DNA of 64,000 nucleotides from Ypsolopha sequella (taxonomy: Eukaryota; Arthropoda; Insecta; Lepidoptera; Ypsolophidae): NCBI GenBank assembly GCA_934047225.1, contig OW203986.1:25547221-25611220 (forward strand), in the 5' to 3' direction. The first letter of the stretch is position 1. Every line of letters starts with the position of its first letter. The position numbers were made by a program, and so were the translations under genes. The notes beneath the pieces were generated by a model. It worked only from the letters and a program-made list of their open reading frames with translations. It was not told the origin of the DNA and made no database searches. This document shows, piece by piece, positions 45,080 through 56,060 of the stretch.

Positions 45080-46336
45080 TAAAACCGTAATGATTTTATG
45101 CTTAGGTTACAGATGTAATTCACTGATTGCTTGGCTTTTAACGTCAAATTAAAGATTTTCCGAGCGATTAAAACACGTAAAAATTCCACTCTAGGATGTG
45201 CTAAGATGGCTCAGAATAACAGAGGGCGATGTTTTTGTGAGATAAATATTTTCACCTTATAAATGTACGTGCCTTAATTAGCGTCACAAAGTCGCAACCC
45301 TATAATGAAGATCATTAAAATTCCTTGAAGCCTGTTGTTAATAGCTCATCATAATTAACACCCTCTCTTCATAAATGATGAATAACGTAACATGTCATAC
45401 ATATCTCATGCATGTTTCATACAAGGGACGTCTCACTATGTCGGGTATCCTGTTTCTTTTTGATTGGGCTACCGTATTCGGGTTGATTCAGTCCTGTCGA
45501 ATGCAGATTTTACCGAAAGATGCATTCCATTTCAATGTTAATGTTCATTTGAGAGTTTCTATATGCTATTCTCCTGTTTATATTTAAGTTCCTATTGACA
45601 TCCGTATTTATAAACGACTTTATTTGTTTTGGTGTTTTTAACAGTCATCTTTACGCACCGATGATTTTTTGAAATTTGTAACTTCAAAGGATTAATCGTT
45701 ATTGTTACTAGCAATGGTTTAAAGGTTAATGTTAAAAGCAAATAAGTAACGTAGGTTCTGCAGTACTTATAAACTCTTACACGATGTACTTGAAAATATC
45801 TTGATAATGTACATTTTTATCTTTCCTTATACTTACTTGAAAGCACAGCTCATCAATCAATGTCCTCAAAAATGACAGCTAAATATTTCCTGATTCAAAA
45901 AGTTTCTGATCACGGTCTCAGCACCAAAGTTCCTATTTCGGCACCGTTTGAAATGACGAGAATACGTCTCCTTGGCAGGTTTGTCCTGACATTTTTCAGT
46001 GGACAATTGGAGCCCCATGGTGACAGTTTCAGCGCTTGATAAACTGCGTTAGCTGAACGACAAATTACCTCTACGTGGAGTCTTCATAATTAATGCACAA
46101 GGGTGTCCTAATAGGTGACAGCGTCGATTTTTTGTTACACTATCTGATATACGTCTACGATAAATTCATGGTTTTGAAAAGTTGAGTGGCTGTTGAAATG
46201 TTAATAAATATGTGTCTTGAGTAATCTTGACAGTTCTGCATTTTTTTCTATCGTAATACTATGTTATTTTTTAACTCAGATGAATATAACCGTGTATTAA
46301 CGTATTTTGTTTTCTCAGTAACCGATGGAAGCGAAA
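45080..46336. other. Non-coding intronic sequence
   Basis: Nothing supportable. A 70-codon frame at 45375-45587 lacks domains. Confidence 0.4.
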
Positions 46337-46344
46337 GGCTAGAA

Positions 46345-46927
46345 CAGGGATCAGCAATAAGTTTCATTGCGGGTCCGTTTATAACAAAAATAAATCTGTC
46401 GCGGTCCGTTTGCTACATGATAAATAACAACCTACATTTAAAATGTCATTGAATAAATAGAACCAAAAGAAATCAGAATAGGTACTTTATTATTAAGGAT
46501 ACATCTTATTAAAACTCGCGTGAGCTGACATACTAAATTATTATTACATACGGCTTGAACACTCACGTGTGATTGTTTTTGACTTTATGCCAACCGTTCC
46601 ACCGATACTCGCCGATCGGCGGCTGCCAGTGCCCGTTTGACAACGACGGTGAACGCCGCGTCGTCGTCCTAGAACGACACTCGCCTTGATAATGCCGAAA
46701 TTGTATCGGTGAAACGGTTGGCATAAAGTCAACAACAATCACACGTGAGGGTTCAAGCTGTATATAATAATAAATAAGGATATATCTAATTAAAGACATA
46801 AACTAAGTAGCGGGCTTAATTGAATTATCACAAATATTTATGCTGATATTCTCATATTCTTCTGGGTCCGCACAAAATAGTTCGGCGGTCCGGATCCGGA
46901 CCGGGGTCCGCCATTTGGTGACCCCTG
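46345..46927. mobile_element. 583-bp non-autonomous hAT element with exact 8-bp target duplication
   Basis: The left end CAGGGATCAGCAATAAG and right end TTTGGTGACCCCTG are imperfect inverted repeats of the hAT CAGGGGTC type. GCGGTCC/GGTCCG motifs follow internally. GGCTAGAA flanks both sides (46337-46344 and 46928-46935). There is no transposase. A smaller palindromic element (46554-46757) sits inside, so either it was inserted later or it makes up most of the cargo. Confidence 0.85.
46554..46757. mobile_element. 204-bp foldback MITE (CTTGAACACTCACGTGTG family), copy 1
   Basis: CTTGAACACTCACGTGTGAT and TTTATGCCAACCGTTCCACC on the left are inverted at 46700-46757. The core contains CGACGGTGAACGCCGCGTCG, and TCGTCCTAGAACGACACTCG leads into the right arm. 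It is nested within the hAT element 46345-46927. A related copy, split by an insertion, is at about 48450-49350. Two overlapping frames on the minus strand are artefacts of the palindrome. Confidence 0.7.
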
Positions 46928-46935
46928 GGCTAGAA

Positions 46936-48440
46936 TATATCTATAAGATAAAGAAATAAACATGTACACTATTTTCTTTTCATAATTATTTTTGTTAGCC
47001 AAGAAACCGATAATATCGGCGCGATTGATAAAAATTATAGAATTACAGTTTAAAAATGTTTGTACACTGTGAAAAAACGAGGTCGTTAAACTTGGTAAAA
47101 TCTTGAAAAAACGTGAACCATAACCCTGAACGTAACCCTGTGTTGCATTTAAAAATACTGAAATTACCGAAATAAAACATGGCCGACAAAACAACGTAAA
47201 GATATCGCGTAATGCCCAATCAAACGAGTCCCAGTAGGCCTATGTGTGCCAAAAATGATAACTTCGCCTATAAAACAAAAATATTTATGCGTGCGAATAA
47301 CTGGCATATTTATGTTTTTTGATATTTATATGCCGACCTTTGGGACGGATTATCAGATCAACACTGATGACAGGAGCTTTATATCAGGAGGTTTGGGAGT
47401 AGATAAATTTTGTGTATGATTTGAGCACATCCGTATTTTTAGGAAATGTGCTCCATATACGTGTTATTGCAGTGCGGTGGCCATGTTCGCAGAGGCCAGA
47501 GTCGCTGACTTCTTTGGTATACAAGATCACGTATCACTTCTTTTTGGCATCGCTTGCATGAGTCAAGAAACAGTATCCTAGCCTTTGATTAATTTAGTGA
47601 AGATTCGTAACGCCCTTACTCGACTGATTCGAGAAATGGAACAGGTATTTCGTACGACATATATGCAATTACCATCAGCGAATGAGATAGATTGACGATA
47701 CAAGACTTTTGAGCGAGCAAGACAGGATATTGCTTGGTCGGCTCGGTTCGTTACAAAGCAGAGAGAAAGCGAGCTGAGCCGAGTGGTGAAGTATAGTGTG
47801 ATTACAGAGCCACAATCTTATTTGTTCCGGTAGCAAAGACTGTCACATAGTGGCAATAGAAGCCATTTTAGTTTGGCCCACCGGACCAGATAAGTTTGTG
47901 TCTCTGTACGTGACGCGGCATGCAAGCGAAAGACTGTCACCTCTAGCGCAACTGAACTAGTCGCACACATTCATGTTGAATATTACCGTCCTTTTCTGCA
48001 AATGGCGAAGTGTAAACAAAACAAACAGAAAGTAATTTAAAATTAAGGAAATTTTCTGGTTTTGGTGTACTTACGACTGGAAGGTGATGCTATGAAATTT
48101 GTTTTCGTCCTTGAGTGATTTGTACACCCGATAAATGCACACGGAGGCATATCTGCAGGTTTTTTCTGGATTTTATAGCACAGGTAAAGGTGTTTTCAAA
48201 TACGTGCACACAAACGCCGCCTGGAATACTACTAAACAAAGATAGGCCCGCTGGACCTGTATTTGTGGACCCAACCGCGTTGTGGTTATACCGCATCTTC
48301 ACTAAATTAATCAAAGATCCTAGCTGCCATTACGGACAACATCCAAGGTGCTTATTTCATGCATAGTCATGTGTGCATCGCAGCGACAATAAGAAATGAT
48401 TTTGGTCAATTTTGATTGCCTACTATATTTATTGACGAAG
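46936..48440. other. Non-coding intronic sequence
   Basis: No gene recognised. The 118-codon minus frame at 46838-47194 overlaps the hAT end and has no domain. Confidence 0.4.
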
Positions 48441-48449
48441 TTAGCTATA

Positions 48450-49350
48450 TATGCCAACCATTTCACCATAGACTAATTATTACTACGTATAGATTAGCAG
48501 TTCCCATACATCAGTTTGTAGCCACAAAAAAGGTGTAAAATTCTAACGAAATCTTGATGGCGTTCCTAAATTCTCTAACGAACACGATGCTAAAAAAAAC
48601 CGATTGGTGACGCTAGTGGCAGACGGATGTCATGTAAAATAAAAATAATTCCCACTTCAATAATAGATGGCGCTGAAATATTCACTATAAGTGCTGCCAA
48701 CTTAGCTCTTTTGGTGCTACATTTGATTAAGCAATTTTAATTTTTTACTGGCTAGCGCCTTATCTAACCCCTTTTGTCAATGATACATTTGCACAAAGAG
48801 AGCAAAGTTTTGTCAGTTTTTAGCCCCGCTTCAAAGGATCCAAAATCTAAATACCGCAACACGAATACGCCAAGAGAGGAATCATCATCAAGTGCCTGTT
48901 CTGCCGCAAAAATGCCGCTCAGTAAAAAGCGTGGCGTGCGCCATCTAGTTTTTCTAAACAAAGCTATTACAGTCACATGTTTATTTGGTAGCCATGAGGT
49001 TTTACTTGCAGCCAATTAAACAAATTATGTTTATTTGCAACACTTAGCGACACCTAGTGTGGTAAGGGCGTGTAAAAATTACGCCTTGATGTATGGGAGT
49101 TGTCGGTCTATATGTAGTAATACTTAGTCTATGGTTTCACCGCTGCAATTTTTGCATTATAAAGACGAGTGTCGTTCTTAGGACAACGACGTGGCGTTCA
49201 CCGTCGTTGTCTAACGGGCACTTTCGCTATTATCAAAATTCAAAGCGAGTGTCATATTAAGAACGACACTCGCATTGATAATGCCGAACTTGTATTGGTG
49301 AAACGGTTGGCATATAGTCCACAAAAATTACGTGTCAGTGTTCAAGCCGT
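48450..49350. repeat. CTTGAACACTCACGTG-family foldback, copy 2, split by insertion
   Basis: TATATGCCAACCATTTCAC at about 48450-48469 and GTTTCACCGCTGCAATTTTTGC at about 49134 onward are the two sides of the family's TATGCCAACCGTTTCACCGATACAATTTCGGC arm, interrupted by the 665-bp element. The remainder (49135-49350) carries GACGAGTGTCGTTCTTAGGA, CAACGACGTGGCGTTCACCG and GGTGAAACGGTTGGCAT. The left arm beyond TATGCC is diverged. Confidence 0.6.
48470..49134. mobile_element. 665-bp DNA transposon with ~48-bp terminal inverted repeats
   Basis: CCATAGACTAATTATTACTA, CGTATAGATTAGCAGTTCCC and ATACATCA on the left are mirrored by TGATGTATGGGAGTTGTCGG, TCTATATGTAGTAATACTTA and GTCTATGG on the right. 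TTTCA(CC) is repeated on both sides and occurs once in the intact family member. The target duplication is thus 5-8 bp, ambiguous because of shared bases. Frames inside (48764-49015 minus, 48774-49019 plus) have no transposase motif, so the element is non-autonomous. Confidence 0.8.
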
Positions 49351-50284
49351 AGTTCATTTTAGTTTAATTATTTATATTCGTGTTTTACCTAATTTTCAGT
49401 ATTTTAATTGCATTTATTTTTTTTACTATAGGTCTTTTACACCTGAAATAAAAACGTATTATTTATATATATATATATATCGTATATACAGTTATATTTA
49501 AACGAAAGTTAATACACAAATGGGGTTTTGCGTTTTTTTATTGTTATAAGATTGATGGGTACGTTTGCAACACTTTCTTTGATAGTACCTCTTGTCAGTC
49601 CAATAAACATAAAAAGACGGAAACAATAAAATTACGGACACGTTCATTTTATTTGTACCGTAGAGCACTCGTATATGTAATAAAATTGTATCAAGTAGAA
49701 GATTTATCACTTCTTTTCTGCGAGAAAAAGTATTCTGGGAAAATTATTATTTCTTTTAGCTACTTTCTATTTTGGTCCATGCTTTTTGTGCAACCGTTAA
49801 ATAAGATCGGTTAAAGTTGAACAGGTAAATAACGGCTTTTATACCAATGATCATCTCAAACGCATAAAAGTATAAACAGGCTTACACAAAACTCTTACCT
49901 AATTAGATATTATTAAAGCGCAGAAAAATGTACTGATATCAAAGATTTCAAAAGTTTAGATGAGCCTTGGCACCTAAAATCTATTGCATTGTTTTTGAAT
50001 GCGTGCGTTAACGTAATGCCGACGCGTGCACACTTATGAGTGCGTCTATCTACCTACGGTCAGCAAACTGATCAGACTACTAAAGTTGTTAAAATGATTA
50101 ACTTTAAGTGAACTTAAGGCGTCCAACTATCACTGTGTTCAGATGAGTACTGAGTCCAAACGTGTGAGCGTCACCCATTTAAAGGTGGAAACATTTTGGT
50201 GCTGTCATAGTACGGTAAGGGCTTATCTTTACTTTTTTTTTGGCAAAAAATTGTTATTATTTATAATACGCTTCTTTTTCTCAA
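49351..50284. other. Non-coding intronic sequence
   Basis: A short (TA)n tract at about 49465-49482. No gene seen. Confidence 0.4.
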
Positions 50285-50600
50285 GCGACGGTAGCTCAGG
50301 GGTAGAACGCTGGCCTCGCAATCTTGAGACCCAGGTTCGATCCCCGGTCGAGCAGGCACCAATGAGCTTTTCGTAATTTATTGAATGTGCATAATATTTG
50401 TTCTTACTTACCACTTGCGAAACGGTAAAAGAAAACATCGTAAGGAAACCTGCATGCCATAAAAAGCGTGTATTTGTGCCCAAGTTACGGTGATAGGGCA
50501 CCAACACGTTAAATTGGGACGTATTAATCGTCGATGAAACGCGGGTGTGGACTGTGACTTGCATTTCAAAGTTCACATTCGGAACACTTCTGGTGGTGAA
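50285..50600 (+). mobile_element. tRNA-derived SINE
   Basis: The 5' part is tRNA-like. Box A is TAGCTCAGGGG (50292-50302) and box B is GGTTCGATCCC (50334-50344), with a T-arm that pairs except at one position. The acceptor stem cannot form, so this is not a functional tRNA gene. The body downstream (GAAAACATCGTAAGGAAACC, TGCATGCC, ACGGTGATAGGGCACC) is the conserved region of a SINE family I recognise from Lepidoptera. SINEs of this type are transcribed by polymerase III from the internal boxes and mobilised by a LINE. The 3' boundary is approximate because another repeat starts at about 50607. Confidence 0.75.
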
Positions 50601-50606
50601 ATATAT

Positions 50607-51015
50607 TCATTTTCAATGCAAGTGCTCGTAAAGGCCCACTTTAAGTCGATTATTTTGCCCTAGGGCTTTATTATTATTATTTTTTTAATTTTTATATGAG
50701 AAGTTGGCCACCCTGCAACCTTTCCTGTTATACTTTTTTTCCCACTGTTTAACCGCTCTGGATACAGTCCTTTTGAGCCAATCATTAACTTGCAAAATTG
50801 TAACAATGTAACTTTCATCTGTAATAATTGCATTGTTTTCTTTGATGATATATGTTTTATTTCCTCACACTATGCATTGAAAAACGTAGTATGATACACG
50901 GGCGTAAGAGCAATAAATTACTCGGTTACGTTTAAAACACTCGCTACGCTCGTGTTTTAAATCATCCTCGTAATTTATTCCTTTTCGCCCTTGTAGCATA
51001 AACTACTATTACTTA
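50607..51015 (+). repeat. Dispersed repeat D, copy 1
   Basis: Starts ATTCATTTTCAATGCAAGTG and contains CTCGTAAAGGCCCACTTT, TTTTGCCCTAGGGCTTTATT, GAGCCAATCAT and CACACTATGCATTGAAAAAC. It ends TTGTAGCATAAACTACTATTACTT. An internal hairpin (TTACGTTTAAAACACTCGC / CGTGTTTTAAATCATCCTCG) lies near 50925-50985. A direct copy lies at 53559-53925. Confidence 0.78.
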
Positions 51016-51439
51016 TCTTTTTACTATTTCTCATTGAAAAATAACTCAACTAAAACACTTCCCGCAGCCTGTGACAAGGCGATAATAAATGGTTATTCCG
51101 AGGTGATATTTAATTTTGAGGGCCGTCTCCAGTAATTGCAGTGTTGGAAGGGTTGACAGACGGTCGTGTAGCACACCAGATGCTTCCCACGGTGCCCTTT
51201 GTCCGTATCTATTTCAGGAAGGGATACGGACTGGCCAGAAGGCTCGCTGGTTTTGCAAGGGTTTCTCGGTTTACATAAGATATCGTAAGCCTTCGGGATA
51301 CATTTAGTCGCGATTTTATTTAAGGCGCTACGGAAAAATAATCGACACTAATAGAACTCGCCTATCTACTTCAGTAAATATTGTATTATTTTGATAAAAT
51401 AGTATATTACTTTTGGAATCTTTTTACGCGATTGGAGAA
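51016..51439. other. Non-coding intronic sequence
   Basis: A 63-codon plus frame at 51116-51307 (GC-richer) has no domain I recognise and no flanking splice signals that would make it an exon. Confidence 0.4.
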
Positions 51440-51715
51440 ATTCGGCTCCATAGAAATATTTATTGAAATAAGGTCTTTTCGACACCAATTCTGCTGGTTT
51501 GACAATTTAGAATGACATATGGACTGCAATTATATTTTATTAGATGGGTCTTAACAATATCTAGGACCTGGTTAAACAAAATTTTGATAGCAACATTAGT
51601 ACATTTCATATTAATAAAAAACCGAATTTTTGCTACTTTTCCACGAATTCGTCCCTCTCGCACTGAGGGTTTTTTCGCATATGGAGTAACAGGGACGCTA
51701 AAACTTTTACATATC
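51440..51715 (+). repeat. Dispersed repeat B, uninterrupted copy
   Basis: The reverse complement matches 13565-14080 minus the MITE at 13714-13944. The junction sequence CTAGGACCTGGTTAAAC is the empty-site version. Frames on both strands are open over about 70-90 codons and share peptide stretches with frames in the other copy. With premature stops in one and no known domain, coding status is unsupported. Confidence 0.78.
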
Positions 51716-52836
51716 GCATTAAGGGTATAAATCAATAGACCTTAGGAATAAGCATGGCGACCGCTTTGTCCATCTCTCACTATCACACTATGTCTGTCTA
51801 TATTCGCACGTGTAAATATTGATAGCTTTAATAACAATATCAGTCAATGTGTATATTGTCAATTGCCCAAATCCAATATTGTGATGTATTATTTCAGGTG
51901 TACGTTTGGTCTATGCTGTCAGTACAGCAAGAACGGGCGGCCATTTCTATTCCCAAGATCTACTGATTCGTGTAAAAACAATCATTACAATGTACGTAGA
52001 TAAAAAAAACAATCAAATAAGATTGGAACTAAGTCAAATAAGTTTCCTTTAAATGTGTATTTATGTATTTTAAGAAATACATTACTATTCCCTGACAAAA
52101 ACAACCTATAACTCTGTCACGCAAGTACACTTCAGGCCGGGTAAAATGGCACCTCTCGTAACAAACGTAAACAGTTTAGGCTTCCCCTTAATGGAACATT
52201 AACGGTTTGTCCATTCCGGTAGAGATTGTTTGCTTAGTGAGAATGTGCCCTTAATTTTTAGGGCGTGGAAAGGTGTGCTTAGCTGTTTAATTAATGCGTG
52301 CTTTTTATTTTTTGGCGAGATAAATATGATTTATTAATGCTTTTATAAAACTTTTGGTTTTATTTGTGGGAAAGTTTAATTAATAAAGTTAAGTTTATTG
52401 TAATGTCATTAAATTTAATTTAAATAATTAACCTTAATCACACATTTAAGTTACACAAAACATAAACAACACAGGAAATCAGAGAGACGTCATGATATCG
52501 CTCAAATCAAATACCAAAGGCAAAAACATAAAAGTAGCCACAACAAAAAGGTCAAGGTGCCCTATTTACAAATCACTGATCCAGACTGATTCAATCTAAT
52601 ATTTCTCAATATATTTCTCCTTAGCTCTCCATACGTGCGTGAATTGTCCTTTATCCCCATGGAAAATCGTTTTGTTCCGTTTTACCCCGAATGTTGCGCG
52701 ACTTCTGCTGCCTAATGAAGTGAAATGAGGTGTAAATGGACCCTCAGGACGAGTAAATATTATTTACTGTGTCATTTTATCGCCTTATTGTGTAATTATT
52801 AGTGAACTAGTTTTGTGTCACGACTCCGTCTGCGTC
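51716..52836. other. Non-coding intronic sequence
   Basis: Nothing supportable. Confidence 0.4.
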
Positions 52837-53060
52837 TTTTTTAGGGTTCCGTAACCGAAGAGTAACCAACGGGAATCTATTACTAAGACTCCGCTGTCCG
52901 TCTGTCTTTCCGTCTGTCTGTCCGTCTGTCTGTCTGTCACCAGGCTGTATCTCATGAACCGTGATAGTTAGCCAGTTGAAATTTTCACAAATGATGTATT
53001 TCTGTTGCCGCTATAACAACAAATACTAAAAAACAGAATAAAATAAATATTTAGACAATT
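52837..53060 (-). repeat. Dispersed repeat C, partial copy 3
   Basis: TTTTTTAGGGTTCCGTAACC, ATTACTAAGACTCCGCTGTC, CAGGCTGTATCTCATGAACC, GTTGAAATTTTCAC and TTGCCGCTATAACAACAAAT match 37976-38170. The distal GACTCGCACTTGG part is missing. Confidence 0.78.
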
Positions 53061-53458
53061 TTTAGATCTACAAAGTTGTTGTTTAAATTGTTTTTCATTC
53101 ATGGCGTCCTAGTGAAAAGTATTATTTTCTCCAAATTTGCGCTGTCCGGAGACGTCGCAATCCTCCAATGCAATGCACGCTGATATGAAGGTTATTTCAA
53201 TATAGTTTTTGTCAATATTTGTACAGACACAAGTCTACTCAAGGGCGTTGGCGATGCATGAAAATGAAAATGCAAATATTTTATCTTTGTTACATTATGT
53301 CTTTACATAAGAGGCTGTGATAACCCTAGTAAGTTTATATAGACCTGTCACAGGGTTACCGCGCTCGCCAGTGGTTTTGAAGTTACAAAAAAATTATTAA
53401 AATTAGATAAAGAAAACACAATTAATTCTATAATGTTTAGTGTGAAAATGTGCGTGAG

Positions 53459-53460
<2 letters not shown>

Positions 53461-53489
<29 letters not shown>
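53461..53489 (+). repeat. (GT)n(GA)n microsatellite
   Basis: Nine TG/GT units followed by six GA units. Confidence 0.95.
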
Positions 53490-53558
53490 CAGAATGTACA
53501 TGTGGTAGCTTATTTTAATCATTTAGAATACATAATGTATGAATAGGAACAGTAATAA

Positions 53559-53925
53559 TAATTCATTTTCAATGCATGTGCTCGTAAAGGCCCACTTTTT
53601 ATGCATCAAAACCGAACAGAAAGTCGATTTTTTTGCCCTAGGGCTTTATTATTATTATTTATTTTTATTTGTTTGCAATGGTTGGCTAACCTGCAGCCTT
53701 TCCTGTGTACCATAGATGTTATACTTTTTTTTCCACTGTTTAACGGCTCTGGATACAATCCTTTTGAGCCAATCATAATTTAAAGTTCACAAAATTATAT
53801 TTGTTTTCATTTCCTCACACTATGCATTGAAAAACATAGTATGATACACGGGCGTAAAAGCAATAAATTACTCGGTTACGTTTAAAACACTTTGCGCCCT
53901 TGTAGCATAAACTACTATTACTTCG
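53559..53925 (+). repeat. Dispersed repeat D, copy 2
   Basis: Direct copy of 50607-51015 at about 85-90% identity. It has one insertion near the start (ATGCATCAAAACCGAACAGA) and lacks the ~50-bp internal hairpin of copy 1. The 60-codon frame at 53601 is fortuitous. Confidence 0.78.
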
Positions 53926-54670
53926 GCCAACAAAAAGCCATATAACACAATATCTGTATCTACTATCTAGTATCTACAATAATGTTAGCAATAATGCTTG
54001 GTTATTATTCAGGAATTGTCATAAATTCTTGAGTTCCTTCGTAATTATAATTGTAAACTTCGAATGCATGCCTCTTAAATGTAAAAAAGGTATCGTATTA
54101 AGAAAAACATCATGCGGATTATTATCTCTATAAAAACTTTTGCCTTTTAAAAATGAATCACGATATAAAACCTTCAATATTGCCGTGGCATTGGTAACCC
54201 ATTCTGACCAAGAAGAATCGTCTCAATTTTTCTGTTAGACCAATATTGGCAACGCTATTAATTATTTACCCTCTATCACCAGTACAAAGAACAGGCTGGG
54301 TCTGACTGGACACATACATTTGTCAATGTAGCACATCGATTGTTCGAGGATTGTGTTGATCCAGCATTGTTTGGGAGGATGGTAGTGACAGTTTTGGGTT
54401 AAATTGCTCGTACGAATATGTTCGGAGACGAATTCTTGTTGACGATGTTAGACTGTACTTAAAGACTCGCTTCGTTTTGTAAACAAGCGTAAAGTGGCTC
54501 CCATTGTATCACAGTTAATATTGAACGACATCATGTTAATTCAAAATTGTTCCATGATAACATTTTGTAGCGGCGGACTCTATCTATATGAAACCCACAG
54601 TCCAAATGTATGTTCCTAGGTTCAATCAGCTGGCCGGGGCATTGATAGATCAGTCAGTCAGGACATTCTC
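53926..54670. other. Non-coding intronic sequence
   Basis: No gene. A stub near 54590-54665 (AACCCACAGTCCAAATGTA, GATCAGTCAGTCAGGACATT) resembles the repeat at 28070-28420. Confidence 0.4.
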
Positions 54671-54766
54671 TTATCTGGGGGCACGATAGTGCCCCCCGCC
54701 AAGACGAGCCAAAGGAAGCGGGGCACTACGTACCTTTTCTCGAAGCGTTTCGTCATATTTTCGAAC
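54671..54766 (-). repeat. 96-bp hairpin-ended segment, copy 2 (inverted)
   Basis: Identical over all 96 bases to the complement of 7932-8027. On the minus strand it ends GGGGGCAC-TATC-GTGCCCCC-AGATAA. Nothing upstream in this orientation matches copy 1, so this copy is truncated on the opposite side from the hairpin. Confidence 0.8.
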
Positions 54767-55950
54767 ATTTTATATTTAGCTAAAATACTTACTCATATAC
54801 AAATTACAGAACCATTATACTCACACACACACTTACACATTAAATAAACAATAATTGTCCACTCTCGATGGAATTTGTGCGGCTCTCTGCAGGTGACGAC
54901 AGAATAACAGCGTCGCAGACTTCGGTTTGCAGCATTATGCTGAGTTGGAGCCTTTTTCTCTTTGCCACGACACTCATACCACTAGAATAAATTTAACTTT
55001 CTTTTTGTGTTTTAACTTTATTTTCTTTTTTTTCTTTTATTTAAGTTCTACTTTGTTTTTGTATGTATGTGTCGTGTTTTTGAGAAATAAATGTTATGTC
55101 TATCTGTCTATGTATCTGTATTGTTTAAATAAAGAAAATTTTTTTTGTTATTCTAAACGAATATTTAAATTACAACTCAGTGCACTTAAACCTTTGCAAA
55201 AAAAGTGCAAGTCATGCTCCATTGGCTTCTTTTTATCGCCATCGTTTCTTTTGTTCAGAAAACTCCGAACCGCAATAAATTACTTAAAAAAGCTTGTACA
55301 AAGAAGTCGTGGGAAATTCAATGTGTCTGAAACCATTAGTCAAATTTTACTAGAAGCGAGAGTTTTCATAGTAACTGTTTTAAGGATGTGTTTGTTGTAT
55401 GAAAAACGTAGTTCTCTGATAATCGAAAGTATGGGTACCCTTTCTATGTGGATTCCTACGCTTTACAAATAACACAACCTCCAAATTTCTCTAGGACCAG
55501 CGGTTTAGGCGGTGCGTTGTCAGGACTTTGCATTTTATATACACAGATATTCGAAACATTTTATGCAATTAAATATAAATTGGAGGTCTTTCAATAGCCT
55601 CGGCAAGTCAATTAAGGTTTTAACGACGAAAAACTTATCAAAGAGAAAAATTTAGAAACGGAAAAGCGATAATTAGAAACATAAATTTTAACGAACCGAT
55701 TGTCTTTCCAGATGAAACTGCGTTGGAAAAGAAATTCTTTTGAAAATGTGTTTTAAATTATTAAAAACATTCCTTTATTTTTTTTAATGTACGTTTTTAT
55801 AGCTTTGAAGAAGAGTAACTTTTTTTTTCAGAAAGAATAGATTTATTAATTTAGGTAGGATAATGAAAAATTCGTTAGATATTTGTTTTTTATTATCTAC
55901 GTTTAAACACTTGATTAATTTTAAATAAACATACATACATATATATATAT
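54767..55950. other. Non-coding intronic sequence
   Basis: Includes an ATG frame of 40 codons at 54868-54990 and a 181-codon AT-rich frame at 54927-55472. Neither shows domain, splice or codon evidence of being real. Confidence 0.4.
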
Positions 55951-56060
55951 ACTCACACCTGGCTCCCAGAGGCAGAGACTACAGATTTATATCTGCTACG
56001 ATCCTGACACACCTTTTTCATCTCTTCCACAACCATCAATCTAGACATGTACAAGCTCTT
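55951..56060 (+). repeat. CTCCCAGAGGCAGAG dispersed repeat, copy 3
   Basis: ACTCACACCTGGCTCCCAGA, GGCAGAGACTACAGATTTA, CTGCTACGATCCTGACACAC and CTCTTCCACAACCATCAATC match 19136-19230. It may extend to about 56135 (GTCAGCATACGTCCTTCTAG). It follows a (CATA)n/(TA)n tract. Confidence 0.7.

Noticed and set aside
48764..49019. Overlapping 81-83-codon frames on both strands
   Set aside because: Contained within a 665-bp non-autonomous transposon, with no transposase motif.
50285..50358. Possible functional tRNA gene
   Set aside because: Box A and B are good, but the acceptor stem does not pair and the sequence continues into a conserved SINE body.
54868..54990. 40-codon ATG frame with a hydrophobic C-terminal half
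   Set aside because: Too short, no homologue recognised, and it overlaps the AT-rich frame above. Not supportable as a gene.
54927..55472. 181-codon plus-strand frame
   Set aside because: Phe/Leu/Tyr-rich composition dictated by T-rich DNA, with no domain and no splice or promoter context.
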